Below, in pieces: positions 12,700-27,462 of a DNA stretch of 64,000 nt; position 1 is the stretch's first letter, and every line of letters starts with the position of its first letter. The stretch lies in the NCBI GenBank assembly GCA_003439945.1, contig QVRM01001473.1:748001-812000 (forward strand), in the 5' to 3' direction. This DNA comes from Dermanyssus gallinae. Lineage: Eukaryota; Arthropoda; Arachnida; Mesostigmata; Dermanyssidae. Under the pieces are notes generated by a model that searched no databases, had not been told where the DNA came from, and worked only from the letters and a program-made list of their open reading frames with translations. Made by a program: the position numbers and the translations under genes.

Positions 12700-13345
12700 G
12701 GACACCGTCCTTGCCCGTTGAATTTTGCACAGCAAGCTACAGGACGTTTTATTGCGGCGGTGGCTTAGGCGGCTAACGCGCCGTTCGAAACGTGGCATTG
12801 CCATGCCAGCCATGATTGGCAAAACGATCGCAGCTTCGAGCCCCGGCCTTGCCGGTTGTATTTGTTGGGCGTGGCTGTCATTGCCCTGCTGCTACATACC
12901 TCTGCCGGAGAAAGCCTAAATAAAATCCAGTAACGAGAACGCGATGACGATAGATGTCTTAAAACGATATCGTGCCGCAGGCAACTTAACACATTATGAA
13001 CGTCTAAAATGTAGTTGTCAGTGCGTTAAAATCGTACTACGGGCCACGTACGAGTCTACGTAGATCCTGGCCAACTGCTCTTACTACTACAAGCACCACT
13101 ACCACCAGATTCTTAAAGGGTTTTACTGCTGTTTCCATAGTTGGTCCTTCGACTACGGTTGTTGTTGAACATTTGGCTATGCTGTTGTTATTGCTTTTGC
13201 AGTCATTGTAGTTGTTACGCTGCGTCTACTCTCTCGCCAGCTATTGACAAGAGGAACTAAGATAACTAACCCTTATGTAAACAAATGAGCGTATATAGAA
13301 TTTAAAAGATCGAACACCATTAAATGGTAAGTCTAACAACCAACG
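12700..13345. other. No identified gene
   Basis: Mixed-composition sequence with TTG/GTT-rich patches near 13140-13220. No family recognised. Confidence 0.35.

Positions 13346-13348
<3 letters not shown>

Positions 13349-13400
<52 letters not shown>
13349..13400. repeat. (TA)n microsatellite, about 52 bp
   Basis: Uninterrupted AT dinucleotide repeat. No mobile-element homology abuts it that I can see. Confidence 0.95.
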
Positions 13401-13403
<3 letters not shown>

Positions 13404-13409
13404 GAAAAG

Positions 13410-16400
13410 ACATGCGCAGTAAAGTAACACCGGCGCTATCAGGCTATGTATTCATAGTCGTAAAGGTTCGACCAAACCTAAAACTTAAACAATTATTAAT
13501 TAGTAAGAAGAACATCGGAGTCTATGGGAAACACGTAGGGTTATTATCAAATTAAATAGAAGAACTGGTCCTTTAGATCGCTAGGCCATTTGAGTTGCCT
13601 TGGCTATAATTCACTTGAACGTGGCTAATGAAACAAAACGAGAATATTAATTCAGGCTAGCTTGATAGATGCCTCTGCATGTGTGGTTGTGATATTATAG
13701 TCGTCACGACCCCCCGCCCATACTGTCTCACTTGGCGCTGCGGCACGATCGATGTTGCCGTGCCCCACATGATGCTCTGTTGAAACAACAATCACTTACA
13801 AGAAAGATACATCACTTTTATATCTCATTATTATTATTATTGTTATCGGCATCGTCATTATCTTCACCATCATCATTATTATTAATAGCATTATTATTTT
13901 CGTTATAATCTTCTTCTTAATCAGGTTCACTATCATCGCGTGTCTGTCTCCTGGGTCAGGACAGTGCCCGTTTACAGTCCGTGTACTCAACTAGAGGGAA
14001 AAGCCCTAACGCAGCCTTTGTTATTCGTCGTTCGTCGTGTGTGATCCGCATCCGTCCTGATCCGCCTCCTTAATTAATTCGTCGTCCTTCGCCGCGTTCA
14101 GTCATCATCAAATTCGAAATAACAATACAAATGATGCCATCTTTCATCATGTTTCGCTCTGTTCCTCGCTCGGGCCGATTTCGTCGTTGTTTGGACGACA
14201 CTTCCCCGTTGTTGCGTCGCGCCTCCCCTGGCGAGCGAGCAAGCGGACACCAACCTCTATGACAGCCCGATACAGTCAACGGCTCCTTCTTGCCGTCGGT
14301 CGTAAGCTGATCAGCCAGATTGGTAGCGTATAGGTGCCGCCCGCCGGCGCAGTTGCCCTTGTTTTAGCCTTTCCCGCCTAGGTGTCGCGACAATCTGCCT
14401 CACGATGCTTGGCGTAGAATATATATATATATATGTTCTAATACACACCCACACACACACACATACTCATATACTCATACATACGCGCTCATTCACAGAC
14501 ATTCATACATACGTTCATTCATTCATAAGCAGACAGACACAGCCATTTATCATGTATTTTGCTATCTCTATCCCGACCCTCGCCTCGCTTCACCTTCACA
14601 CCTCTTCTTTACATTCACTGCTCCAGTACCACAGCTTGCTGTTGCTTACTGTTATGATGATTATAATTATTTCACAGCAATTGGTAATCGTTCGACGGCG
14701 GAAATGTAAGTGGCCGCAATGACCCCGCTGCCAAGATTCCAGACTCCACAATTTACAGCCCTCTTCGCCTCTCCCCTTGCCCCCGCTTCCCCCCACATAC
14801 ACGCACTAAGACTACTACTACTACTAGTACTACGTCTCCTAGAGCCCAGTTAATTTAATTTTTTTGTGCAGCGTCACCGCTACTCCCGCCACAGTCAGTA
14901 AGTCAGTCAACACGTCAGTAACCAGTCCAGTACCACCTATAACTCATCTAATCAACAACGACAACGTACACTTGACAAACATCAATCTATGATCATCCAT
15001 CTGCATGCGCATTCTATAATATATTACTACATTTGTTCTGCTGCCGTGTAATTCGTTCAGCGTTCGTAGATTCGAAGATTAATCCGGTCCGTCGAACAAA
15101 AGTCGTACTAAGGAACCGTCTGCCTTAAAGTGTCACTGTTCTTGTTGATTCCGCGCATTGTTGATGATGCTGCTCCAGCGGCTGGAACATGACAACCCCC
15201 TTATTTGTTCTTACACTCGCTTGACTCGCGGCCACACGTAAGGCTGCTCTTCCCCCTTCCCCCGATAAAGGGCGGAGGTATTTATCTATTTACCTACACG
15301 TGTTCCAACCGGTAACGCAGTCGGCGGGCAGATGAGCAAAGTAAGACCACACACATACACATACACATACACCATTGGCGGGCGGTCTTCATTTAATAAT
15401 TAGTTGAATAGAAATTGTACGCCTAGCTATCCGGCATGCGTTTCTGTATTCGATGCCCCTTCAGTTTCGAATGACTCGTCGGTCGTTCGTCCAAAAGCAT
15501 TTGTACCTCAGTTCGTTATTTCTTCTACATAGTCTATATATTTCACGTGTCAGCTACCTAATCCGTGGTGCTCTAGTGGCGTTTTCATTGTTGTATCAAC
15601 GTTATGTGGGCCATGTATTATTATCTTCCCGACCGATGTTACACAATCGATTCTCAACCAGCAGGCGGTACGCGGACGTTTTCGGAAAAACTTTGCCAAG
15701 CAGCTAGTACTATAGAAACGTATTTCCATTACAGCCACTGTAAATTTCATCCTTCAATATTCGCTCGTTAAGGCGTCGTAAACGTACTAGGCAGAACTTG
15801 TACCGTGAATGATGAATAAATAACCCATGGGACCAAATTGCGCGTATAAATATCGATGCTATGCTTGCATGTACTCCCGTAAGCTGCTACATTTAGTAAA
15901 TTGTTATCAACTGATCTAAGAAAACCTGAGTGTACGTTTGCATGTCTTAACTCCGCGTCAAAGCAAGTATACAAGCAGCAACTGATATCTGTAAACAGTG
16001 TATATCAAACAAGGCATTCATTTTATCTTAGCTATAGGGAGACATCACGTATAACCTGCAACTGCCACTGCACGTATTATAGTTGTATGCTGTATTGTTG
16101 TTGCTCAAATTTATTGTTGTTGCTTGTCGACATCATCATCATCGTTGTTGCAGCGGGTTTTATACTTTCCTGTTATTGGTGTTATTCAAACGACCATAAC
16201 CTAACAATCGTGCCAGTAAACATAACAGCCCTGAAGACGCTAATAAACCAATCAACTAAGGTGAACTATTCAAGCAAATTATATATATATATATAGATGA
16301 TCCGTCGAAATGCAAAGTAATTCTAAACGGATTATATAGTATATTGCTATGATTTAAGCTTGTCAACCAAAATCAAAATCAAAGTAACAATACCCACTAA

Positions 16401-17940
16401 AACGGTAACTGCTGTTGTTGTGTGCGACATCTTGCTTTACAACCCCAACGTTTATAACAGGTTACTCGACGTAGTGAACTTTTCGTCATTAAACGAAATG
16501 TACCATGTCAAGAGATCTAGTCAAGAGTTAAACTTTTCCGATCAAAATATTTAAAAAACCACAACGCGAGTCTTACTCAAGTACTGAGTCGTTCCACGCT
16601 GAAACAGACGAAAGCAGTAATAACTTCTCACTTGCTGTGATTTGTACGTGGCAACTGTGGCAAACAAATTCAATCCTTACATTCTGACTTCACTCGCTAA
16701 CTCATAGCCGCGCAAATTAGTAAGCGTTTCACTGTCGTAAAAAAGTTCGACTACAAAAAAAGACGGCGAACGACACATCAAACTCTGGCTGGCTCGCTGA
16801 ATCCTCGTCCTTCCGTCAAACAGTACATTGCAGCGAGCGTCGGTTACCGGAAACATGTGCATAGGACACAGAAATTCCTCGGCTATGGTATGATTAAAGA
16901 ACTGATTGATGTGTTGTAAAAACGTTCGACATCAAACGTGCCCACCAGCTCATTTGAACCCAGGGGAAGACGTAGCCGTTCAAGGTTACAGTCTGCACTG
17001 TTGTCGTTGTCGTCGCTGCATCGGTTGTGGTTAGCAGACGCTGGAGTGATCGTTTGAGTTATTATGATATTATTGTTAGTGTTACTGTAGTTGCTGCAGC
17101 CGAAGACGTAGACGAAGATGGTGTGATGGTACCCCTTCACCATTTAGTTTCATCAAATGCCAGATCTTTCCCCCCAGGACCCGCAGTTATGGCAGTAGTA
17201 AGTAGAAACACGACGAAGGGACGAGGGGCCAGGACCCCACCTCAAAACCCACCCGCACACCCACCCACCCACACACCCCCCTCCCTCTTCTCTCCTATTA
17301 ATTGACTGGTAAACTCATCACCGCCCTAACCACCGACGGTATTCACCACGACGATACTCACGGCTAGGACAAAGAACTGCTACTGCTATAACTAGTGTCC
17401 AACTCGTGAGACTGTTGTTGCCAAAGACTGGATTGGCCAAATGATGCACATGCAAGTCGTGTGACGTTCTCACGCTGCCTCGTCTCTGCACCCTGCTCTC
17501 TTGCTGGCCAGGCAATAGCACAGACAAACGGCAGAGGGCCCCACGTGCTGCTGCTGCTGTTGGTCGATCGATTATTCAACGCCTGCTCCACTCGAAGCCA
17601 CTCGAACAACTCATATCGGGCTAATGTCGCGACTTCGACACCCATCTCGGCCGTTAGGTCACGTTAAGGTTGGTCGCACGAAATTGGTTCGTCGTCACTG
17701 AGGCAGGTTACCGCATCGGTGTCAAAGTTGTTTCGTAGTCTAGGTCAAGTAGTTAACATAGTACATAGAGCCAAAAGGCTGTTTTTCTGTCTGTCACGTC
17801 ATCGTGTCGTCATCCCTTTCCTGTTGGTAGAACAGAGAGAGAGAGGCCGGGGAAAACTGGCGAAGGCTGGAAAGACCGCCGGCGCGTGTCCCGTTCGGCC
17901 TTCACTTCTCGAGGCTGGAGGGCGCATGTTGATAGACTCC
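13410..17940. other. Intergenic region downstream of Cdc42; simple repeats only
   Basis: No exon or mobile element recognised. It contains ATT-type repeats (13825-13900), a (TA)n/(CA)n cluster with ACACTCATAC variants (14418-14530), a CT/CCC-rich patch (17220-17295) and CTG repeats (17548-17560). Part of it should be the 3' UTR of the minus-strand Cdc42 gene; a possible AATAAA signal on that strand lies near 16110, but this is not decisive. Confidence 0.4.
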
Positions 17941-17944
17941 TTAT

Positions 17945-20160
<2,216 letters not shown>

Positions 20161-20394
20161 TTGGTTAAACATGCCTAGACGATAATCATATCCTGTTTAA
20201 CCCTATGAGAGCGGCTGAGCTGGATTGTGGTGTCCAATGTGTCGCCAAACTGACCATGCTAACACGACACACGCTTTGCGGTGATGCAAAAAACGCTCTC
20301 CCCTTTGTGCAACGCAGTACCTACCTTTTTCAACGCAGTTCACTACCCTTTTCATTTCATTGGAGATAAATTACTTCATTGGGCATATCATATA

Positions 20395-20462
20395 CGAATC
20401 AGGTGGAAGAGATCGCCGGTCACTCTTGAGCTAGGAGCCGCGGGTTTGATCCCGGATTATAA
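20395..20462 (+). repeat. Possible tRNA-derived SINE head
   Basis: GCGGGTTTGATCCCGG near 20440-20455 is a box-B-like T-arm with a 6-nt loop, preceded by CACTCTTGAGCTAGGAGCC, an anticodon-arm-like segment. The acceptor stem does not pair, so this is not a functional tRNA. A decayed SINE head is the likeliest reading, but no second copy of this exact family was found in the window. Confidence 0.3.
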
Positions 20463-20920
20463 CATATAATTTCCAAAGCATTTTTTAATAGAAAGTTATA
20501 ATAAACTTAAGGACAGAAGTGGTTTAAAATAGAAATTCATCTCATTCCTCCCCACAACCAAAATACATCATAAATTGATCTCATCCTATCTGTAATAGAA
20601 CTATTCCTTAATGCCAATAACCTTCTTACTACTCTTACTTGCATTTGAATTTCTGCTGTTTCTTAATCAACCGAGGCTTTTCAAGCTATCGATGCCACTT
20701 ATTGCAATTTAGCAAACTAACAACTATAATTAGCTTTAAACTAATGATAATAATATCTACGTTACACATTAGCTTAGAATAGGTGTACGAAACACCAACG
20801 TATGCTCTATACAATTGTCTATCTCAGTTATTATGCACCAAGTAAAAATGGAATCTCCACATATATATGTACGTATGTGCAGCAACCCAACATCCAAATA
20901 GCAGGTTTGAACGTTGTTCC

Positions 20921-20924
<4 letters not shown>

Positions 20925-20971
<47 letters not shown>
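20925..20971. repeat. (TA)n tract at the 5' edge of an RLE LINE copy
   Basis: A 47-bp (TA)n tract. Sequence homologous to the RLE domain begins within about 10 bases of its right end. Confidence 0.95.
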
Positions 20972-20973
<2 letters not shown>

Positions 20974-21490
20974 CATACTCCATTCAAGCGAGGCAAAATA
21001 CTGATTTGGGATGCAACCGTAACCGACTTCCTAGAACCCCTGGGGGTTTGTGCGGAGGACGGCAGGCGTCCAGACGCTATGACACTTACACCATTCGAGC
21101 GAGGCAAAATGCTGGTTTAGAATGCGACCGTTACCGACTCCCTAGCACCTTCTATGGTCGGTGGCGGCGCATCCGAAGCTAGCTATGCAGTCTACATTGC
21201 GGAAACCAGCAAGCTAAGAAAATGCTCATCAATCGGGTACCCCCTCGAATTCTGCCCTCTCGCGTTTGAGACTTTGGGTGCTCCTGATGTTCGGACCAAG
21301 CAACTAATCCGCAAAATCGGCACTTTGTCATATCTGTCAACCGGTGATCGTCAGCAGATCGTCGTCCTTTTTAAACAACATCTGGATCTTGACATACAAC
21401 GTGGAAACGCGGCCTCCATGCGGGGCACACTTTTGACCTGGCCTAAACGAAACGTACACGTGATAGTCACAATACACGCCCGCTAGGCAC
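20972..21490 (+). mobile_element. 5'-truncated RLE-type LINE, copy A
   Basis: Homologous to the C-terminus of an R2/R4-superfamily retrotransposon carrying a restriction-like endonuclease. Visible motifs: GRRPDAMTLTPFERGK (the RPD active-site region), WDATVTD in the first, partial repeat, FETLGAPD, then TGD... and LDIQRGNAASMRGTLL. A stop codon replaces the Trp of the second WDAT motif, so the copy is dead. The element starts abruptly after (TA)n. A 60-bp segment is present twice (20980-21039 and 21091-21150), offset by exactly 37 codons. The 3' end lies near 21490-21540, with a short TA-rich stretch (ATAATATATATC). It is related to copies B (22.9 kb) and C (62.4-63.6 kb). Confidence 0.75.
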
Positions 21491-21540
21491 ATTGGCTTAG
21501 CTAATCCTCCGTGATATGTGTCCCACATACATAATATATA

Positions 21541-22190
21541 TCACAATGAGTAGTGAACAATTGTACTATTATGCCCGTCCTCTTCTACGCACATTCTATC
21601 ATTCAAACATAGACGCACTAAGCTCAGACCAAATGTAAATGTACGTCTGCGTACACGTCGAGTTTTTTCCCGATTCGTAATAAGTCTTGGTCTAATAGAG
21701 CTTTTAATACGAATAAATGTTATAATCAAACGGTGTAATGTTAATAATAATAATAATAAATGCAAGTGTGACGAAGGTGTTATACATGTAACTAAAGCTG
21801 CAAAAATAGCAGCAACATAAAATCCCGTTTAGATAGAAAAGATGGGAGAAACGCGCAAGAAAGCTGCGCTAATAACGCTGCGGCAATGTTTCTATTTAAA
21901 CAAATTTTTACAAGGTACGTAAATAGTGGGCTAGTGTCTTCATAAGTGTGCCTGCAGTTTTGCCCTTTAGCAAGGCAGACCGGGCGAATCACCACCGCTC
22001 CGGTTCTACAGTTTGAACGATCATAAACGACGAATGACTCTGTACTGCCTTCCTTGATAATGTGACGGTTGTGTACGTTAGTCGGCGATTTGTTAGAACA
22101 GTACTAAATGTAAGCCACATAGTATTTTAATTCACCTATTATTACCTACGTAATCTACAAAACTGCCCCTTGTCGAGTTTCATTCGAATT
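21541..22190. other. No identified gene
   Basis: Contains an AAT repeat near 21741-21758. Otherwise unremarkable. Confidence 0.35.
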
Positions 22191-22607
22191 TTATCGAAAC
22201 CCGAAATACCCGCTCGGTGGCAAACCATGAGACGCCCATCGAGCAGTGCAAGATCTTATAAAGGGGGTGGCATCCTGACCTATAGTCTCCTTTAGCGAGG
22301 CATTTGTCATGTTTGAGTTTTCGTTCATCGCAGCCTTCACACGAGCCATCTCTTCGTCGCCATTGCGGTTGTTCGTTCGGACGTGCTTCAGGGCATTCGC
22401 CGAACAGATTAGTGTACAGTTCAAAAATTTATATACCATCCGTAAGCACTTCCCAGGGATGATACTCACATCATTAGTCCATCGAAGCTCTTTGAAACAA
22501 TATAGTGCACATAGTACTCGTCGGAAGTTGAAAAAATAGCGCACTGCCCGATTTTTGGGTACGGCTGTTGTGGCATCGCCATGCTTGTGCTCCTCATTTT
22601 CTCGCAC
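22191..22607 (-). other. Unrecognised 138-codon minus-strand ORF
   Basis: An open frame with balanced composition (starts MRENEEHKHG, includes DEEMARVKAAMNENSNMT). Its hydrophilic helical-looking middle is more protein-like than most ORFs here. I recognise no family and no splice partner, and it could equally be old transposon sequence. Confidence 0.2.
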
Positions 22608-22869
22608 CGTTGTCTATGGGAAAATCAGCATGAATGTTCAGTTTACACATTAACAAAGATGACGCTATCCGCCAATTGATTCGATTCCTAATACACACTC
22701 AACTTCACGGGAAAGTGAAAAAATGCAGGTTTATACGTATATACATATGCGTGCATACATATAAATACAGCATGGACTCAAGCGAATAGCATGGATATAG
22801 AAACACCTAAATGTGCTTTTAAATTTTTGAAGTGCATAAAACACATGAGAGAATATATATATATATACC

Positions 22870-23186
22870 CCTCAATGGTCAGTGCGGGAGCGGAACATGC
22901 TGGACACGCGTCTATGTTGGGGGAAGCGAACAAGTGCAGAAAGTATGCCAGTATCACTTACCCCCACGACTTTCGTCCACTGGCATTCGAGACATTAGGG
23001 GGACCTGGCCCGAAGACGCATAAACTTATTCAACGTGTCGGCAAGGCGCTCAATCGTTCGACAGGGGACACTAGAGCTGTCGAGTACCTGCACCAGAGAC
23101 TATCGCTGGACATTCAACGGGGTAACGCCGCCTCTGTGCGTGGAACTCTGCTAGACTGGACACGCCCGAACCTGGAGGATATGTGA
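22870..23186 (+). mobile_element. 5'-truncated RLE-type LINE, copy B
   Basis: Starts directly after a short (TA)n at 22856-22867 and encodes the last third of the same C-terminal domain as copies A and C: AGHASMLGEANKCRKYAS, FRPLAFETLGGPGPK, then STGD...LDIQRGNAASVRGTLLDW. The frame is open to the TGA at 23184-23186, so this piece is undamaged, but RT and most of the endonuclease are absent. Just downstream, at 23242, a 67-bp (TA)n tract begins, so the copy lies between two TA tracts. Confidence 0.75.
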
Positions 23187-23238
23187 CGTTTTTACTTGAT
23201 TTATCCGGTGTACACGTTCATAAGGAGACAATTGTTGC

Positions 23239-23241
<3 letters not shown>

Positions 23242-23311
<70 letters not shown>

Positions 23312-23382
23312 ATCTTTGTTATAAACATGGATCAAAACTTTTTGACTTGCCCTCGTATATATATATATATATATATATATAC
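23242..23382. repeat. Two long (TA)n tracts
   Basis: (TA)n at 23242-23308 (67 bp, the longest in the window) and about 23356-23381, separated by about 47 bp of unique sequence. Confidence 0.95.
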
Positions 23383-23389
23383 CTATCAT

Positions 23390-24230
23390 CCTCGTCTAAC
23401 TCAGCTGCATCCAGAACCAGTATGCGATATTGAATCCGACTATTGTGCAATCCGACGCAACGAGAGGCATTCTTAAACAGGCATTCATCGAGTTACTCAC
23501 TTATCCGCCTATATGTGTTCGGATTATGTCACTAGGCGCACCCGTCTAGTTAGCGAGCCTTCTCGTTACGACACTTCCGTTTGAGCGCTGTTTTTGACTG
23601 ACTATAGTCAAAAACGCCCTGCACCGCTACCGGGCGCGGGTACAGCACCAACGACAGCGAGCAGCACATCGATATGAGTAGAATTACAAGTTGTGGAAGA
23701 TATACTACACCCAACAATAGTAATGTCAGCGATCGCACAATGGGCAACAGTCACAGTAAACAAGTAACGTAGCAACAACGGAAGACCAAGATTAACGGAA
23801 AAGCACCAGCACCGGGAATGCCACAGTGGCCCAGTATATAAAACTGGTAGCCTTATTACGTCATACAAACTCTATGCCGTTGACCTAGAGATAAACGTAG
23901 AAGTGTCCTACCATAAAAATGTCGTAAGTGTTCGCCACAAAAGGCTATCGAAACTTTGCTCGCATGGACTCAAGCAAATGGCATAGAGGTACCAACGCGG
24001 TAAATGTGCGGTTATGTTAAATTTATTAAAGTACATACGACGCGCGAAATGACGCGTACTCAGCTACCGGGTGTCTGACCTTTTGGGGTCACCTTCAAGA
24101 GCAAGCGAACATTTGAGGATGTATATACGACGAAATGTTTGAATCAGTCACTTATCTTAAGGACGTAATAATGAAAGCGCTTACTGTACTCAACTAGCAC
24201 ATCTACCTTCCACAACAACTTACATAAACC
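23390..24230. other. No identified gene
   Basis: ORFs at 23550-23868 on the minus strand have hydrophobic stretches but no recognisable family or splice context. Confidence 0.3.
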
Positions 24231-24231
24231 G

Positions 24232-24380
24232 AGCAAGATGGCTTAGTGGCAAAGCCTTTGTCTTGCATTCGGGAGGCCTGGGTTCGAGACCCAGACCGTC
24301 CACTCTTAAATTGGTTTGCATGGTTTCCAATGTAGACAAGATAAATGCCGGAGTGGGTTAAAAATCAGTCATAACATAAA
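24232..24380 (+). mobile_element. tRNA-Ala-derived SINE (copy 1)
   Basis: The head (about 24232-24302) aligns along its length with tRNA-Ala(TGC): box A GGCTTAGTGGCAAAGC, anticodon loop CTTGCAT, box B GGTTCGAGACC with a perfect T-arm, and a CCA-like 3' end. The 5' acceptor strand no longer pairs, so a working tRNA is unlikely. A tRNA-unrelated body of about 60 bp (ATTGGTTTGCATGG..., TTCCAATGTAGACA) and a poly-A tail (24379 onward) follow. The body recurs at 51.1 kb, which marks this as a SINE and not a lone tRNA gene. Confidence 0.75.
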
Positions 24381-24389
24381 AAAAAAACT

Positions 24390-25530
24390 TTAAAAAAAAA
24401 TTATAGATATATATATATATATACTATTGTTCCAAAGCTCACACATAGGATTATCTGTCTGTGCAACAGAAGTAGAGCTTTTGCAGAAAATGCGCCAGAC
24501 CTTTATTAGAACGGACCGTTGTACACCGTCGTCGCGCTGTGCCAAGTGACGCGTATGGCGCAACTAAGCGTTAGAGCAAACAACAAACCTTCGCGTTTTT
24601 AAACTACTGTTACGTAAAAGTTCCCAGACTAAATGATGGTCGTTGTTTGGTCAAATCAACTAACCAGTATCCGCACAGGCACCAGACATTGTGCCTCTAG
24701 ACGTCGCAAACACCTCGTTTGCGTAGCAAGCTTACTCTTGAGTCGTAAGGGGTGCACAGGACCGCAAAGATGATGTAAAACTTGTACACCCCCCGGAATT
24801 TTTTTTACATATAGACAAAAAGCACGTATTATGCTCTATTGCGATATCGAGCACCGTAGCCACCGAGTAATACTTACGAAATATACAATCAGTGCCCGAA
24901 GAAGAATCAGTGCCGAGTGAGAGGGATAGAGGTGGAGATCGAACAAATAAGTGGGGGGCCAGCCATTAAGGGCCAATCGCTGGTGGCTTCCGTCTCCCCT
25001 CTCGTCTAGTATTCTCGTGCCGCCGCCGCTCGGTCGCTCTTACCTAGAAATCATATTATTAAAGAAGAATAACCCAAATGTGTGTACATCGCACACACAG
25101 CGATTGAAAGAGTTAGTCGAATTGTATCCAATGCCGAATGCACGGAGTGCACGTATACCTATAGCGTGCGAAGCAACCGCCACAACGATACGTTGGCGCA
25201 TTTGCGACATAGACAAACAATCAGTCTCTATAGAGAAAGAGAGAATAACTCCAAGATGTCGTTATTTTTACTTCGTCCCCTTATTTTTACGGCGACTCGG
25301 CGACGACATGCCCTCCTCCGCCTTAAGGCAGCCACACCCACGTGTACACGCAAACCTTCGCTCTTTACAAACCTTCGTAAAGAGGCATGGCATTCGATTA
25401 CATAGCATTTCACAGTATATATATAACAATTTGTAATTAATAATAAAATTTGTAATATTAGTAATAACGAGCAGCAACATTGACTGCATGGGCTCTTCTA
25501 CGTCCACTTCTCTGATACGTACGTATACAC
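24390..25530. other. No identified gene
   Basis: A short (TA)n lies at 24407-24422. An open frame runs 24951-25436 (161 codons) with no recognisable domain or low-complexity bias. It is not called as a gene for lack of any supporting signal. Confidence 0.3.
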
Positions 25531-25531
25531 G

Positions 25532-25532
<1 letters not shown>

Positions 25533-25565
<33 letters not shown>

Positions 25566-25714
25566 CGATGATAGTCTCTTCTGCAAAATGCTCTTAGTTG
25601 TTTCAATTTTTGAGCATGTGTAATTATAGATATTTTAAACTCAATGAGGAATTACTGATTGTTCGGGGAATACAGTAAAAGGAAAAAAAAAACAAATAAA
25701 AAAGATATATATAA

Positions 25715-25753
<39 letters not shown>
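25533..25753. repeat. (TA)n tracts flanking unique sequence
   Basis: Pure TA tracts at about 25531-25558 and 25718-25753. The second abuts the hairpin MITE that follows. Confidence 0.9.
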
Positions 25754-25757
<4 letters not shown>

Positions 25758-25825
25758 TACAAAAAAGTGTTTTCGGTTTTATCCGTAGAGAATCATTAAA
25801 AACCGAAAAACTTTTTTGTAGACCC
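25754..25825. mobile_element. 72-bp fold-back MITE in TA repeats
   Basis: The left arm (25754-25780, starting GGGTTACAAAAAAGTG) and right arm (25798-25825, ending CTTTTTTGTAGACCC) are near-perfect inverted repeats over about 27 bp with a short loop. It lies between (TA)n at 25718-25753 and at 25833-25849. Small size, fold-back structure and TA at both ends suit a Tc1/mariner-type MITE, whose target is TA. No transposase is encoded. Confidence 0.6.
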
Positions 25826-27462
25826 AATATAAATATATATATATATATAGTCAGTCCCCATCTATGACTACGGTGCGCCTATGGTAGAAACGAAATCACG
25901 CCCAGCTCTCGGCGTATGAGCGACCAACGACGTCAGATTCGTTTCTAACGGATGTAGAATGGGCGGGTGTTGTTCCCTCCCTCCCTCCCTCCCAGCAAGC
26001 AAGCCAGCCAGCGGTAGCAGCGGCGGCGGCGGCACCACCACCATCACCACAACCGCAGATAGACTAACTACGCCAATGGCAGGCGTCTCTTACTATAACA
26101 ACAAATAGCGAGCCACCGATGCTGCTGTTGCTGCTGCTGCTCTCTGCTGGCGACTACGCTGTTGTTTTTGCTGTTGGTGTTGTTGTTGCTGTTACAGCTG
26201 CTGATATTCTCGTAGTATTTATTTGCTTGCGGTTGCAAATTGCAAGTGGGCGATTGACAGGCAGGTTGAACAGGTAGCGCAATACGTTGCCTGCCGCGAG
26301 TCATGCCGGCCTCGCAGAACGGAGCGAGTCAGGCCCCCGGTGATGGTGGGGTAGATCCGGCCAGTCATGATCGCGATATACGGCAAGTGAACGTGGTGCA
26401 AGCTTGCGGGGTGCCGCCGGCATTCACATCTGTCGTCGTCGTCGTCGTCGCCGCTCAGCACGTCAATCACGCGTCTCAGCTACCCCAAGACATTATCGCA
26501 CGATCTCTCTGTCTCTCTATCTCTCTCTCGATGGGGATCGTGAGGAACCAACGATGATGGCAAACACAATCCAACCATCTACCAACGGATTGGCATCGTA
26601 ATAAGCAGAGCTTAATCAGCGCAAACACATACACACACACACACACTGTACAATTGGCAATGTGTGGTGGCAAGTTTCCATCAATCGCGCTAGCAGCTGC
26701 TACAACCACCCGACGACGATACCGATTTCAGGAAAAATAAACAGCCAGCAAGCAAACGGTCGACCAGAAAAATCGTCCCCACCACTCTTGATCCAGCAGG
26801 CGGCATTATTAGCCTAAATTCGAGACACGCCCACCACCCATCCACCATCTATCATCAGTCCTAGTGACCTATAGATCCATACTCACGGTCTCACAAATAC
26901 CTGTTTTGGGGGCTCAGCCGCGGCCGACCTCACACAGGCAGTATGTCCCGCCAAAGGCAGAACGATCTACAGACAAGATCTCAACTTGACAATTGAACAC
27001 ACCTGTAGCTGGTGTCGATAACAAGAACGATGATATGATCTACCGTACTGTAGGCAGAGTTGTAATAGTAATTGACAAAAGAAAGCGTGCGGGTACACAG
27101 GTGGTAACCTATGATAAGGACGCCTAGATGGAGGACGAAAGACTAGACTACATCATCATATCTACACACGCTCAACCCTCAACTCTACCGAACTAATCAA
27201 TACGCACGCCAATCTCTCTCTCTCTGCATGCACTCGATATACGGTGATAATCGTCCCTATATTATTATTATTGTAAGTAGTAATTGTGATACATGTACAT
27301 ATTGATAAAATAAACCCTTGTTAAAAAAAATATTATTATTATTATCATTATTATGGCTAAGCAACGGTAGCTAGTTAATTGTACCGCAATTAATTCCACT
27401 TCATTAGACAGAGAGAGAGAGAAAGAGGAGTAGGATCGAAATGATTAAATCAGTGAGCTTAC

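Noticed and set aside
22191..22607. A real gene in the 138-codon minus-strand ORF
   Set aside because: No recognisable domain, no Kozak or splice evidence and no neighbour relationship; kept only as an unrecognised ORF of low confidence.
24232..24302. A functional tRNA-Ala(TGC) gene
   Set aside because: The 5' acceptor strand does not pair with the 3' strand, and the downstream body and A-tail recur at 51.1 kb, which identifies a SINE.
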